Of a DNA stretch of 49,597 bases, positions 25,535 to 34,378 are shown one piece after another. Position numbers and translations under genes: made by a program. The notes beneath the pieces are model-generated. The model was given only the letters and a program-made list of their open reading frames with translations. It was not told where the DNA came from and made no database searches. Positions within the stretch are counted from its first letter, which is position 1. Every line of letters starts with the position of its first letter. The DNA comes from an uncultured Mordavella sp. (GTDB lineage: Bacteria; Bacillota; Clostridia; Lachnospirales; Lachnospiraceae): positions 1 to 49,597 of the forward strand of contig CABPCP010000015.1 of assembly GCA_902406105.1 (NCBI GenBank), read 5' to 3'.

Positions 25535-28108
25535 TTATTTGCGTCCGCAGCACTGTTTGTATTTCTTGCCGCTTCCGCAAGGACATGGATCATTTGGATA
25601 AATCTTCTTCTCCGCCCGTTTCTTTGGCGCTTTGGCTGCAGAGTCATCCTTATTGGTTCCCGTTACTTTGGCCACCTGTTCTCTTTCTACCTTCTGTTCG
25701 ATCCTTACATGGAACAATGTGCGCACAGTATCCTCTGTAATGCTCTTTGTCATCTCGCCGAACATATCGTATCCCAGCATCTTGTACTCGACTTTTGGAT
25801 CTCTCTGGCCATAAGCCTGCAGGCCGATTCCCTGTCTGAGCTGATCCATATCATCGATATGAGCCATCCATCTTGCGTCAATGACTTTCAGAAGGACTAC
25901 CCGCTCTACTTCTCTCAAATGTTCCGGCTCTGGGAACTCTGCTTCTTTTGCTTCATAAGCCTTTGCGGCCCGTTCCTTCAGAAGATGCTTCAGTTCTTTC
26001 TGGCTCATGTCCTTCACATCTTCTTCACTGATAAAGGGCATAGGGATCGTCTTGTGTATCGTCATGTTCAATTCTGTCAGATCCCAGTCCTCGCTGTCCT
26101 GATCTGAGGATATCATCATATCCACCGTATTCTCGATATAGTCATTGATCATGTGGAAGATAGAATCCCGCATGTTCTCTCCATCCAGAACCCGGCGTCT
26201 CTCTTCGTAAATGATCTCTCTTTGCTCATTCATTACCTGGTCGTACTCCAACAGGTTCTTACGGATGCCAAAGTTATTGCTCTCGATCTTCTGCTGCGCC
26301 TTCTCAATGGCGCTGGACAGCATCTTATGCTCAATCTGCTCTCCTTCTTCCACGCCCAGCGTATTGAAGATGCTCATCAGACGCTCTGAGCCGAACAGAC
26401 GCATAAGGTCATCCTCCAGAGAAATGTAGAATCTGGACTCTCCCGGATCCCCCTGACGGCCGGAACGTCCTCTGAGCTGGTTATCGATCCGACGGGACTC
26501 ATGCCGTTCTGTACCAATGATCTTCAGTCCTCCGGCCGCTCTCGCCTCATCGTCCAGCTTGATATCCGTACCACGTCCGGCCATATTTGTAGCGATCGTT
26601 ACCGCATCGTGCACGCCTGCCTGGGCAACGATCTCCGCCTCCATCTCATGGAACTTCGCGTTCAATACGTTATGTTTAATTCCGCGCCGCTTTAACATTC
26701 CGCTTAAAAGTTCTGAATTCTCAATGGTAATGGTACCTACCAACACTGGCTGGTGGTTTGCGTGCGCATCTTCAATGGCATCGCACACCGCCTTAAACTT
26801 CTCTTTCTGGGTCTTGTATACCGCATCTTCCAAATCCTTACGGATCACCGGCACATTGGTCGGAATCTCCACTACGTCCATGCCGTAGATCTCACGGAAT
26901 TCCTTTTCTTCCGTCAGGGCTGTACCTGTCATACCTGCTTTTTTCTCAAATTTATTAAAAAGATTCTGGAAGGTGATCGTAGCGAGAGTCTTGCTCTCCC
27001 GCTTTACCTTTACATGCTCTTTTGCCTCGATCGCCTGATGGAGACCGTCGGAATAACGCCGTCCCGGCATGATACGCCCGGTAAATTCATCTACGATCAG
27101 CACCTCGTCGTCCTTCACTACATAGTCCTGATCCCTGAACATCAGATTATGAGCCCGCAGCGCAAGAATAATATTGTGCTGGATCTCCAGGTTCTCCGGG
27201 TCTGCCAAGTTGTCGATATGGAAGAATTTCTCTACTTTCTTCACACCGTCTTCGGTCAGATTGATATTTTTCTCTTTCTCATTGACAATGAAATCTCCGG
27301 TCTCTTCGATCTCTTCGCCCATGATGGCGTTCATCTTGGAAAACTCTCCGCTGGCCTCTCCGCGTTCCAGCTGCCGGGCCAGGATATCGCAGGCCTCATA
27401 GAGTTTAGTAGATTTGCCGCTCTGTCCGGATATGATAAGAGGAGTTCTGGCTTCATCGATCAATACAGAGTCCACTTCATCGATGATGGCGTATTTCAGC
27501 CCTCTCTGCACCAGCTGCTCCTTATAGATCACCATGTTGTCTCTCAGATAGTCGAATCCAAGCTCATTGTTCGTCACATAAGTAATATCGCAATTATAAG
27601 CGGCACGGCGCTCATCACTGTCCATGCCGTTTAGGACTACTCCCACAGTCAGGCCCAGGAATTCATGAACCTGCCCCATCCACTGGGCGTCACGTTTCGC
27701 CAGATAGTCATTGACCGTTACAATATGGACGCCTTCGCCGGTCAGCGCATTTAAATAAGCAGGCAGTGTAGAAACAAGCGTCTTTCCTTCACCTGTCTTC
27801 ATCTCTGCGATACGTCCCTGATGAAGGATGATACCGCCCACCAGCTGAACCCGGTAGTGCTTCATTCCAAGAGTCCTGGACGCCGCCTCCCGAACAACCG
27901 CAAAAGCTTCCGGAAGAATATCATCCAGAGACTCTCCATCCGAAAGCCTTTTCTTAAATTCTCTGGTCTTTTCCTTAAGTTCGCCATCTGAGAGAGACTG
28001 CATTTCAGGTTCCATCGCCTCGATCGTATCTACGATAGGATAGATCCTTTTCAGTTCATTCTCACTATGCGTTCCAAAAATTTTCTCTATTAAACCCATG
28101 CTAGACAT
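25535..28108 (-). CDS. secA: Preprotein translocase ATPase SecA
   Basis: This is a complete SecA of 857 residues. It has Walker A in MKTGEGKT (about 105), Walker [15 protein letters not shown] (about 210), the helicase-like segments [11 protein letters not shown] and [12 protein letters not shown], and a C-terminal zinc-binding tail with [18 protein letters not shown]. SecA drives secretory proteins through SecYEG at the membrane. AAGGAG precedes the first ATG by only 3 nt, so the ATG three codons later (28099) is a possible alternative start. prfB follows directly, as commonly seen. Confidence 0.97.
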   Translation of the reverse strand: MSSMGLIEKIFGTHSENELKRIYPIVDTIEAMEPEMQSLSDGELKEKTREFKKRLSDGESLDDILPEAFAVVREAASRTLGMKHYRVQLVGGIILHQGRIAEMKTGEGKTLVSTLPAYLNALTGEGVHIVTVNDYLAKRDAQWMGQVHEFLGLTVGVVLNGMDSDERRAAYNCDITYVTNNELGFDYLRDNMVIYKEQLVQRGLKYAIIDEVDSVLIDEARTPLIISGQSGKSTKLYEACDILARQLERGEASGEFSKMNAIMGEEIEETGDFIVNEKEKNINLTEDGVKKVEKFFHIDNLADPENLEIQHNIILALRAHNLMFRDQDYVVKDDEVLIVDEFTGRIMPGRRYSDGLHQAIEAKEHVKVKRESKTLATITFQNLFNKFEKKAGMTGTALTEEKEFREIYGMDVVEIPTNVPVIRKDLEDAVYKTQKEKFKAVCDAIEDAHANHQPVLVGTITIENSELLSGMLKRRGIKHNVLNAKFHEMEAEIVAQAGVHDAVTIATNMAGRGTDIKLDDEARAAGGLKIIGTERHESRRIDNQLRGRSGRQGDPGESRFYISLEDDLMRLFGSERLMSIFNTLGVEEGEQIEHKMLSSAIEKAQQKIESNNFGIRKNLLEYDQVMNEQREIIYEERRRVLDGENMRDSIFHMINDYIENTVDMMISSDQDSEDWDLTELNMTIHKTIPMPFISEEDVKDMSQKELKHLLKERAAKAYEAKEAEFPEPEHLREVERVVLLKVIDARWMAHIDDMDQLRQGIGLQAYGQRDPKVEYKMLGYDMFGEMTKSITEDTVRTLFHVRIEQKVEREQVAKVTGTNKDDSAAKAPKKRAEKKIYPNDPCPCGSGKKYKQCCGRK

Positions 28109-28529
28109 AAACTCCTTGTCATAAATTTAATCATTTTCCATTCTAGCACTAACTACCCCTCAATTCAAGCCGTTTACAAAGTGTTTACAATTCCACTCTT
28201 CCAACTCCGCCAAGCAGGGTGCCACGAGTAAACTCATGCTTGCATGAAGTTTCGAGTGGTATTCTGCTTGAGTGGAGCGCCTTCCTATGAGCAAAATCCC
28301 GGCATTTCTGCCGGGGCAAGCGTCGCAGACGCGGATTTTGCGAATGGCGCGTCGGAGTTGGCTCGGCGGCTCTGGGGCAATCACCATGCTTTCATGAAGT
28401 TTCGAGTGGTATTCTGCTTGAGTGGAGCGCCTTCCTATGAGCAAAATCCCGGCATTTCTGCCGGGGCAAGCGTCGCAGACGCGGATTTTGCGAATGGCGC
28501 GTCGGAGTTGGCGCCTCGGCTCTGGGCAC
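28109..28529. repeat. Gene-free interval with two tandem copies of a 150-bp structured element
   Basis: Positions 28235-28362 and 28385-28512 are the same 128 bases with one mismatch (28242 versus 28392), so the period is exactly 150 bp. Each copy can form a nested fold. In the first copy, GCGCC (28277-28281) pairs with GGCGC (28346-28350), and GCAAAATCC (28291-28299) pairs with GGATTTTGC (28333-28341). Inside are two adjoining hairpins, CGGCA-TTTC-TGCCG (28300-28313) and GCGTC-GCA-GACGC (28320-28332), forming a three-way junction. A further hairpin CATG-N4-CATG opens each copy and survives the mismatch. CCAACTCCG (28201-28209) can pair with CGGAGTTGG at the end of either copy. I recognise no known RNA family. 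Both strands are open through the repeat, which I attribute to the period being a multiple of three. It lies between a DUF3784 gene and secA. Confidence 0.85.
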
Positions 28530-28865
28530 CTACCGCTTTTTACAAACCGTATTCCCAAGGATCATCAGCACCAAAACGTCAAGAACAATGATCCCCACCG
28601 CTATGTAGGCAAACCAGGCAGGCAGCTGGTCTTCTAACGCTCCCATGACCAAGAGAAGAATGGTAATGACCGCCATTCCGCCTCCATATACCCTGCATAG
28701 CTTTTTCGCGTTATACTTTGCCTTCTCTTCCTTTGAAGCCGTATTGTATCCCGCGATCAGCCCGCTTCCGCGTCCAGACAGCAGGATGATGGAGATAAGG
28801 GCAAATAAAGCTGCCGCCGCCCATATGATCCAGTCGGGACCGTTAGACATATCCGATAATTTCAT
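28530..28865 (-). CDS. DUF3784 family small membrane protein
   Basis: The 111-residue protein has three hydrophobic segments (about 12-28, 55-75 and 80-103). Between the first two lies a conserved-looking stretch, GRGSGLIAGYNTASKEEKAKYN, which is the hallmark of the DUF3784 family of Firmicutes membrane proteins. Function is unknown. GGGGAAGGAAACG precedes the ATG. It reads toward the 150-bp tandem repeat and secA, whose transcript it could extend into, since no terminator separates them. Confidence 0.75.
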   Translation of the reverse strand: MKLSDMSNGPDWIIWAAAALFALISIILLSGRGSGLIAGYNTASKEEKAKYNAKKLCRVYGGGMAVITILLLVMGALEDQLPAWFAYIAVGIIVLDVLVLMILGNTVCKKR

Positions 28866-28946
28866 AAGCGTTTCCTTCCCCTTTATTCAACTAGGATTTA
28901 TTATCTCGTTTATCCTTGATACACAATATATTTTACAGGAAATGAT

Positions 28947-29477
28947 TCAAACACCGGCTTTCGATTTTTTCTTTGATTTGTGAAATACAATAATAGAAAT
29001 GATCACATCCGCGCAAAAAACAAATTGAAGAATACTGTAAAGAACCATTTCACCTGCTGATATAGCCTCATTATCGTAACTGCGTTTAACAGCAGATATA
29101 CCAATTAAACCGCTTAATATAATAGACATCACATCTAAAACCATCAGAATAACGGAAATCGCAAATGTAAAAATTGTAAGCATACATACAATTCCAAATA
29201 TAAAAATAAAAAGGTATGCTGGAATTGAAATTGTTTTAATCAACAAATTTACTCGGCACAATTCAACGAAATCCCATTTTCTTATCAAACTGGCCGCGCA
29301 AGTCGAAACCGCGCAAACGAAAGCCACTGCCCAAATGATAACTAATAGGATCAGACAGAGATAAGCATTGTTTTGAAAAATATTTTCCATTAGAAAACCG
29401 CTGAAAATACAGTACAGTACAAACGCAACGGCATACGGAAACAGTACTATACTTAACGTTGGCACAAACTTTTTCAT
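28947..29477 (-). CDS. Hypothetical multi-pass membrane protein
   Basis: I do not recognise this 176-residue protein with confidence; it may belong to DUF6652. It has about five hydrophobic segments (8-30, 40-60, 80-105, 105-125 and 145-165) and ends in a basic tail, FHKSKKKSKAGV. Its base composition is clearly more AT-rich than the neighbouring housekeeping genes, which suggests recent acquisition or weak constraint. AAGGGAGCAAATTT precedes the ATG. No transporter or enzyme motif is visible. Confidence 0.6.
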   Translation of the reverse strand: MKKFVPTLSIVLFPYAVAFVLYCIFSGFLMENIFQNNAYLCLILLVIIWAVAFVCAVSTCAASLIRKWDFVELCRVNLLIKTISIPAYLFIFIFGIVCMLTIFTFAISVILMVLDVMSIILSGLIGISAVKRSYDNEAISAGEMVLYSILQFVFCADVIISIIVFHKSKKKSKAGV

Positions 29478-29591
29478 TAAATTTGCTCCCTTCTTACATA
29501 CACGTTCTCTTTTCTTAACTGGCAGATATCTTTTAACGTTGTTATTTTTGCTTAGATTATAGCACTTTTTATCTTATGGAGAAGCAAAAAT

Positions 29592-29650
29592 AAAAAAGAA
29601 ACGGAGCAGACCGCCAAGGCGCAATGCCCTGCGTTCCCAACTCCGTTTCC
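29592..29650 (-). terminator. Terminator after the aminotransferase pseudogene
   Basis: On the minus strand GAAACGGAG (29649-29641) pairs with CTCCGTTTC (29606-29598) around a long, partly paired loop, followed by TTTTTT. It is a standard intrinsic terminator about 15 nt after the last stop codon. Confidence 0.8.
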
Positions 29651-29664
29651 TTCTATAATCCTGT

Positions 29665-30785
29665 CTAGCGTTTGTCTATCTCTTTCAATGCCCTCAGCAC
29701 TTCTTCTAAATCTTTTTGCGGCGGCACCCGGAATCTAACACTATTCTTCCCTATTCCGTCAAATTCCATCCCAGAGATCGCTTTGATCCCATATTCCGCA
29801 AGACAGCCGGCCAGATCCACATTCGTTTCTTTGTGACTCAACAACATGATCGGCACGTTTTTCCCTGTTGCAGAAATACTCAGATTCTCCCAGGTTTCCT
29901 CAAGGAAAACCTTTTTCAATTTTCCAGCCTCTTCATTTACCCTCTTCAGAAAGTCTGTGTCTCTCAGCGCTTTGACTGCCAACAGGCGGGACAATATTCC
30001 CACTTTATATCCATCCGTCACTTTTGAAACTGCCCGGCTCAACTGTCCGCCTTGGAGGAGATGTCGTAGGTGGTGGATTTGCCGATTCTCATTCCTGCCA
30101 GTCCAAATCCTTTAGAAAAGGTGCGCAGGACAGCCACATTCTCAAATCGATCCAGCAGGTTGGCCGCAGAATTCTCCTTAGACATATAATCTCCATATGC
30201 TTCATCGACAATGACACCTATCCCATATTCCGCCGCCTTATCTACAATCTTCCGGATTTGTTCCAATGGAATGACCTGTCCCGTAGGATTGTTGGGATTA
30301 TCAAGAAATACCATCTTATATCCACCATTTAGTTTCTCCAAAAATCTGCCGCAGTCAAACGCATAATTCTGTTTCTCTTCCAGCAGTATCCCATCGTATT
30401 TTGCGCCGCTTAGCTTAATCTCGCCTTCCGCCGCGTTAAAAGTGGGAATATTTCCAAGTACCAGATCTCCTCTTTCCAGGAACACGCGACACGCGATACG
30501 GATTCCATCCATAGAACCTTCTATGAAAAAGATATTCTCCTCATCTATCGCTGCGCACTCCTTCCAATAATGGACGATTTCTTCTTTTAATCCCGGCGTA
30601 TGAGGATAGGTCCGGATGTATTCCAGGTCCAGATTTTCAATCGCTGACATCCAGCAAGGGGGAATCTGCATAATATTAATCCCTTCGCCGCAGTCAATCG
30701 ACAGAGATGATGCTTGTGAAGGGTCATCATCAATATACATTGTCTTATCCTGAGATTTAATAAAATCATTTATCTTTATATCCAT
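29665..30785 (-). pseudogene. HisC-like PLP-dependent aminotransferase, frameshifted
   Basis: Two adjoining frames together encode one class I/II aminotransferase of about 370 residues. The first (ATG at 30785, with GGGAG 9 nt upstream) carries EGSMDGIRIA, DNPNNPTGQ, VIVDEAYGDY and the PLP-lysine segment RTFSKGFGLAGMRIG, then hits TGA at 30041-30039. The second frame, open from 30042, supplies the C-terminal domain (LSRAVSKVTDGYKVGILSRLLAVKALRD to KDLEEVLRALKEIDKR). The downstream frame is -1 relative to the upstream one, which fits the loss of one base between the RIG motif and the stop. The closest relatives would be histidinol-phosphate aminotransferase-like enzymes. No slippery heptamer is visible, so I treat it as a broken gene or a sequencing error. 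Confidence 0.8.
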
Positions 30786-30885
30786 TCCGCATTTCTCCCT
30801 TCTCAACCTCCACCACCAGTTCCTAATTAAAGCATACATGGAGCGCCTGTTCCCGGCAACTGAACCTGTCTGAATTCTGTCACAG

Positions 30886-30933
30886 GAAAAACAAATGGAC
30901 CTGAATTCATGAAATTCATGTATCCAAGTCCAT
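30886..30933 (-). terminator. Terminator after the split regulator
   Basis: On the minus strand ATGGAC (30933-30928) pairs with GTCCAT (30900-30895), with an inner CATGAA/TTCATG stem, followed by TTGTTTTT. It lies about 35 nt past the stop of the 376-codon frame. Confidence 0.72.
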
Positions 30934-30965
30934 ATCTAAGATTCTTGATTATTCTATTTTCCTTT

Positions 30966-32096
30966 CTATAGATACCGCAAAAGTTCTTCCCCAGTTATTC
31001 TGCTGCAAAAAGACTGTTTCAGCATATTCTCAAAAAACCGCTTAAAAGCCTCCCTCATTCTGGGGTCCATAGAAATGTGAAAATTATCAATGGATGCATT
31101 TTTGGCAGTCTCAAGATACAGCAAATGTGTATCGATAAAAATTGAGGGACACCATCGGAATTCTTCTCCTAATTGCACCGTATCCCGAATCAGCCAGACA
31201 CGCAATTGCGGATTTGCTTCCATAATCTTAGCCAAATGCCGCAAATGACTGTCCACCTGGTCTTTTGTCAGCTTCTGTTCTACATTCCCCACGCTGATAC
31301 GTCCATCAGACAGATACTGGCCAAGTCTTGAAGCATACAGCACCAGGTCAATCTGAGATCTGCAAGTCCATTTAGAAAAAATGTTCTTCATTTTTATCAA
31401 GTGATCCATATAATCTTTTGACTCTGCGCGTTTGATCAAAGAATCCATGATCTCATCCGGGAAAAGTATAGACGGCGGTTCATTGAAAAACAGCCACTGC
31501 CTTTGATCCGAATATGTCTCTATCTGCGCATTCGTCCGCTTTAAACTCTCCGGCTTCGCCGGATCCAGCAGCTTCTCCCCATTTTCTAAAACCTGTGTGA
31601 CAATCTGCGCAAACCGTTCTGTCATATCGGTTTCCAATGAATAAACCGCCATAAAATGACTGTCTTTTTTCCATAATATCTGCGCGCAGAACAGACCGTC
31701 AATGACCAAGATCTGAGGCGCGCCCGGTTCCAAAGCCACAACCGACATTTCTACATATTCTAGTGAATCAATCGTATGCAGGATATTCCCCGTATAAAAA
31801 CGGCCCCATTCCTCCTGGCTTAATAATTCTAGATCCAGCGCCAGTCTTAACTCCACTTTTCTCACACCCGTATCATGAAGTTCCCGGATCAGATACCTGA
31901 ATTCACTGCCAAACAACCCAAAGAGATCAAAGGCTGCCATAATAGAAATCTCCCGCCTGTCACTGCCTCCTGTCCGCAGCAGCACATCTTTCACCATTTG
32001 GCACAATTGCTTGGAGTCATTGATCATTGCCAATTGGCCGCTGCTGTACGCCTGAAAATTCAGATAGCTGCTATCCTTGTCATAGGCCCTTTTCAA
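30966..32096 (-). CDS. C-terminal part of a split XRE-type protein (unknown domain)
   Basis: This 376-codon frame opens with a TTG that overlaps the stop of the HTH gene and has no ribosome site of its own. I do not recognise the domain; it is mostly alpha/beta, without membrane segments or zinc motifs. Adding one T to either T6 tract in the upstream gene (32139-32144 or 32103-32108) fuses the two frames into one protein of about 450 residues, with a linker such as EQSEKQEDSFFDELKRAYDK. It is therefore best read as the sensor or effector part of a single HTH protein, disrupted by a one-base loss, or made by slippage on the U tract. It is last before a terminator at 30886-30933. Confidence 0.6.
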   Translation of the reverse strand: MKRAYDKDSSYLNFQAYSSGQLAMINDSKQLCQMVKDVLLRTGGSDRREISIMAAFDLFGLFGSEFRYLIRELHDTGVRKVELRLALDLELLSQEEWGRFYTGNILHTIDSLEYVEMSVVALEPGAPQILVIDGLFCAQILWKKDSHFMAVYSLETDMTERFAQIVTQVLENGEKLLDPAKPESLKRTNAQIETYSDQRQWLFFNEPPSILFPDEIMDSLIKRAESKDYMDHLIKMKNIFSKWTCRSQIDLVLYASRLGQYLSDGRISVGNVEQKLTKDQVDSHLRHLAKIMEANPQLRVWLIRDTVQLGEEFRWCPSIFIDTHLLYLETAKNASIDNFHISMDPRMREAFKRFFENMLKQSFCSRITGEELLRYL

Positions 32097-32317
32097 CTCA
32101 TCAAAAAAGGAATCCTCTTGCTTTTCCGACTGTTCTGTAAAAAATCAGAAACCTTTTGTATGATCTGTTGTGCATTGCGGGAAGAAGGCAGCTTGCTCCC
32201 ACTGACCCATTTACTAATATATGTGGCATCATACCCAAGAGCCTCCGCCAGTTGGCTTTCTTTTAACCCCAGTTTTTCCATCTGTGCCCGAAGCGCTGTC
32301 CCAAACTGGTTTTTCAT
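32093..32317 (-). CDS. N-terminal XRE helix-turn-helix part of a split regulator
   Basis: The 74-residue frame contains a complete Cro/C1-type helix-turn-helix (about residues 8-62, LGLKESQLAEALGYDATYISKWVSG). It then drifts into RKSKRIPFLMS and stops. A strong GGAGAAAGGAGG precedes the ATG. Its TGA overlaps the TTG of the 376-codon frame (TTGA). The fused reading described for that frame makes a DNA-binding protein with a large C-terminal domain. Alone, this product would be a minimal DNA-binding peptide. It starts 24 bp after hisA and may be co-transcribed with it. Confidence 0.7.
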   Translation of the reverse strand: MKNQFGTALRAQMEKLGLKESQLAEALGYDATYISKWVSGSKLPSSRNAQQIIQKVSDFLQNSRKSKRIPFLMS

Positions 32318-32341
32318 AAGACGCCTCCTTTCTCCTATCCG

Positions 32342-33130
32342 CTAACACTCTCCAGAACTTCCCCGATATCCTTTCACCCGATCATAAGGCAGGTTCCCTC
32401 CAAAGAGATCCAGGGCGCTTCCCACGGTAAAGTCCAGTCTTCCTCCCGTGATCTGAAAGAAACGTTCCAAGTCCTCCATACTGCCGATACCTCCGGCATA
32501 GGTCACCGGAACCGCGGACCAGTTTCCAAGGAGAGCGGCCAGTTCTTCATCCACGCCAGCCGCCTTCCCCTCCACGTCTACTCCATGGACCAGGAACTCA
32601 TCACAACATTGGCTGATCTTATCCAAAATGCTTTCTTCCAATTTTACTTCTGTAAATTTCTGCCAGCGGTCCGTTACGATATAGTAAGCTCCGTCCTTTT
32701 TCCGGCAGCTTACGTCCACCACAATATGTTTTTTTCCAACAGACTGTTTTAGCTTTTCCAAATTCTCCCAATAGATCTGACCATTCTGGAAAATATACGA
32801 AGTCACGATCACATGGCTGGCCCCGGCGCTTAGGTATTCCCCGGCGTTTTCCGCGGTGATCCCTCCGCCGATCTGCAGACCTCCTGGATAAGCCTTGAGG
32901 GCATTCAGGGCCTGGCGCTTTGTTTCTGGATAATACTCAGAAGACGCCGGATTTAAAAGGATCACGTGGCCGCCTAAGAGACCGTCTTTCTGATAAAGCT
33001 TTGCGTAATACTCCGCTCCCTGCTCTGTGGCAAAATTCTCCTGGGCCTGGTTCCCTTCGTCCGTAAGGCTGCCGCCTACGATCTGCTTTACTTTTCCATT
33101 GTGGATATCAATACACGGGCGAAATCTCAT
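32342..33130 (-). CDS. hisA: HisA, ProFAR isomerase of the eukaryotic type
   Basis: The 262-residue TIM barrel matches the eukaryote-like branch of 1-(5-phosphoribosyl)-5-[(5-phosphoribosylamino)methylideneamino]imidazole-4-carboxamide isomerase: FRPCIDIHNGKVKQIVGG at the start, HVILLNPASSEYYPETK, GGLQIGGGITAENA, and VPVTYAGGIGSMEDLERF near the end with the phosphate-binding glycines. The first Asp (D8) and the Asp in VVDVSCRK are the expected catalytic pair. It works in histidine synthesis. No other his gene is in the window; it sits 15 bp after a phenylacetate-CoA ligase gene, an unusual setting. It is complete. Confidence 0.88.
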   Translation of the reverse strand: MRFRPCIDIHNGKVKQIVGGSLTDEGNQAQENFATEQGAEYYAKLYQKDGLLGGHVILLNPASSEYYPETKRQALNALKAYPGGLQIGGGITAENAGEYLSAGASHVIVTSYIFQNGQIYWENLEKLKQSVGKKHIVVDVSCRKKDGAYYIVTDRWQKFTEVKLEESILDKISQCCDEFLVHGVDVEGKAAGVDEELAALLGNWSAVPVTYAGGIGSMEDLERFFQITGGRLDFTVGSALDLFGGNLPYDRVKGYRGSSGEC

Positions 33131-33145
33131 GTCTGTGTTCCTTTC

Positions 33146-34378
33146 CTAGTACCGGTTATCAAAGATGCGTGTGGATTTCTTCTCGCTGCGGGGCAGATCC
33201 CCGATGGCCACTGGTTTTACGTTGGTCATGATCCCGATCTTGCTCTTAAATTCCTGCTGGATCACTCTGGCGGCCGCCTTTGGGTCTGCTCCTTTGTTGA
33301 TCTCTACAAACAGTGTGCACACATCCTTGCCGTTCATATGATCCAGCATGAACTGATACTCACTGGACGCCTCTTCCACTCCTTTTAACATCTCTTCGAT
33401 CTGGCTTGGGAAGATATTCACGCCTTTGACTTTCACCATGTCGTCGGTCCGTCCGATCAGCGTATCGATCCTGGGGAATCTGGACCCGCATGGACAGTCT
33501 CCCGGAATAAATCTGGTCAGGTCATGGGTACGGTAACGGATCAGCGGCGCTCCCTGCTTGCGCAGCGTAGTGATCACCAATTCTCCGATCTCTCCATCCG
33601 GCACATTTTCCCCGGTCTTAGGATCTACAATCTCAAAGTATACATAGTCGTCCCAGTAATGCATGCCGCATTCATAATCGCAGCTCATGGCGATGCCTGG
33701 GCCGTACACTTCCGTCAGTCCATAAATATCATAAAGCTGGACGCCAAGCTCCGCGGCGATTCTTTTTCTCATCTTCTCGCCCCAGCGTTCCGAACCGATC
33801 ACGCCTTTTTTCAAATAGATTTTATCCGTCAGGTTCCGCTTTGCGATCTCTTCCGCAAGAAGAAGGGCGTAAGAAGAAGTAGCGCAAAGCACTGTCGCCT
33901 TCAGGTCCTGCATCATCCGAAGCTGTTTATCCGTATTCCCCGGCCCCATTGGGATTGTCATCGCCCCCAGATGTTCCGCGCCAAGCTGGAATCCGATCCC
34001 GGCAGTCCACAGTCCATACCCCGGCGTGATCTGGATCCGGTCCAGAGCCGTGATCCCGGCCATCTCATAACAGCGGGCAAACATTTTCGCCCAGTCGTCC
34101 ACATCTTTCTGCGTATAAGGGATGATCACCGGAGTTCCCGTAGTCCCGGAAGACGAATGGATCCGCACGATCTCTTCGTCCGGCTCTGCCTGGAGCCCCA
34201 GCGGGTACGCTTCTCTGAGATCTCCTTTCCAGGTAAACGGCAGTTTCTCAAAATCTTCCTGACTCTGGATAGAATCCATATCAATGTCTTTGAATTTTTC
34301 TTTATAAAAGCAAGGCTTCGATGTCAGTACCTTCAAATTTGCTTTGATCAGTCGAAACTGTAATTCTGTCATTTTCAT
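33146..34378 (-). CDS. paaK: Phenylacetate-CoA ligase family protein
   Basis: The 410-residue adenylate-forming enzyme has the AMP-binding P-loop HSSSGTTGTPVIIPYT (about 90-105), the YDIYGLTEVYGPG core motif (about 215) and the C-terminal domain with GRTDDMVKVKGVNIFPSQIEE. It joins CoA to phenylacetate or related aryl acetates using ATP. Its gene overlaps iorB by 4 bp (ATGA), so translation is coupled. With indolepyruvate:ferredoxin oxidoreductase alongside, it may act on aryl acetates derived from aromatic amino acids, either salvaging them or, run in reverse, yielding ATP from aryl-acetyl-CoA. Confidence 0.93.
   Translation of the reverse strand: MKMTELQFRLIKANLKVLTSKPCFYKEKFKDIDMDSIQSQEDFEKLPFTWKGDLREAYPLGLQAEPDEEIVRIHSSSGTTGTPVIIPYTQKDVDDWAKMFARCYEMAGITALDRIQITPGYGLWTAGIGFQLGAEHLGAMTIPMGPGNTDKQLRMMQDLKATVLCATSSYALLLAEEIAKRNLTDKIYLKKGVIGSERWGEKMRKRIAAELGVQLYDIYGLTEVYGPGIAMSCDYECGMHYWDDYVYFEIVDPKTGENVPDGEIGELVITTLRKQGAPLIRYRTHDLTRFIPGDCPCGSRFPRIDTLIGRTDDMVKVKGVNIFPSQIEEMLKGVEEASSEYQFMLDHMNGKDVCTLFVEINKGADPKAAARVIQQEFKSKIGIMTNVKPVAIGDLPRSEKKSTRIFDNRY

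Noticed and set aside
26753..27634. 293-codon plus-strand open frame inside secA
   Set aside because: It is antisense to a complete SecA with all motifs.
28235..28512. Possible CRISPR array
   Set aside because: Only two units, of 128 bp with a 22-bp gap; this is a tandem duplication.
28160..28591. Open frames on both strands through the tandem repeat (132 codons minus, 115 codons plus), each with duplicated peptide
   Set aside because: The period is a multiple of three, so open frames persist by geometry. Neither has a convincing ribosome site, and the sequence is explained by base pairing.
33524..34363. 279-codon plus-strand open frame inside paaK
   Set aside because: It is antisense to a conserved ligase, without supporting signals.
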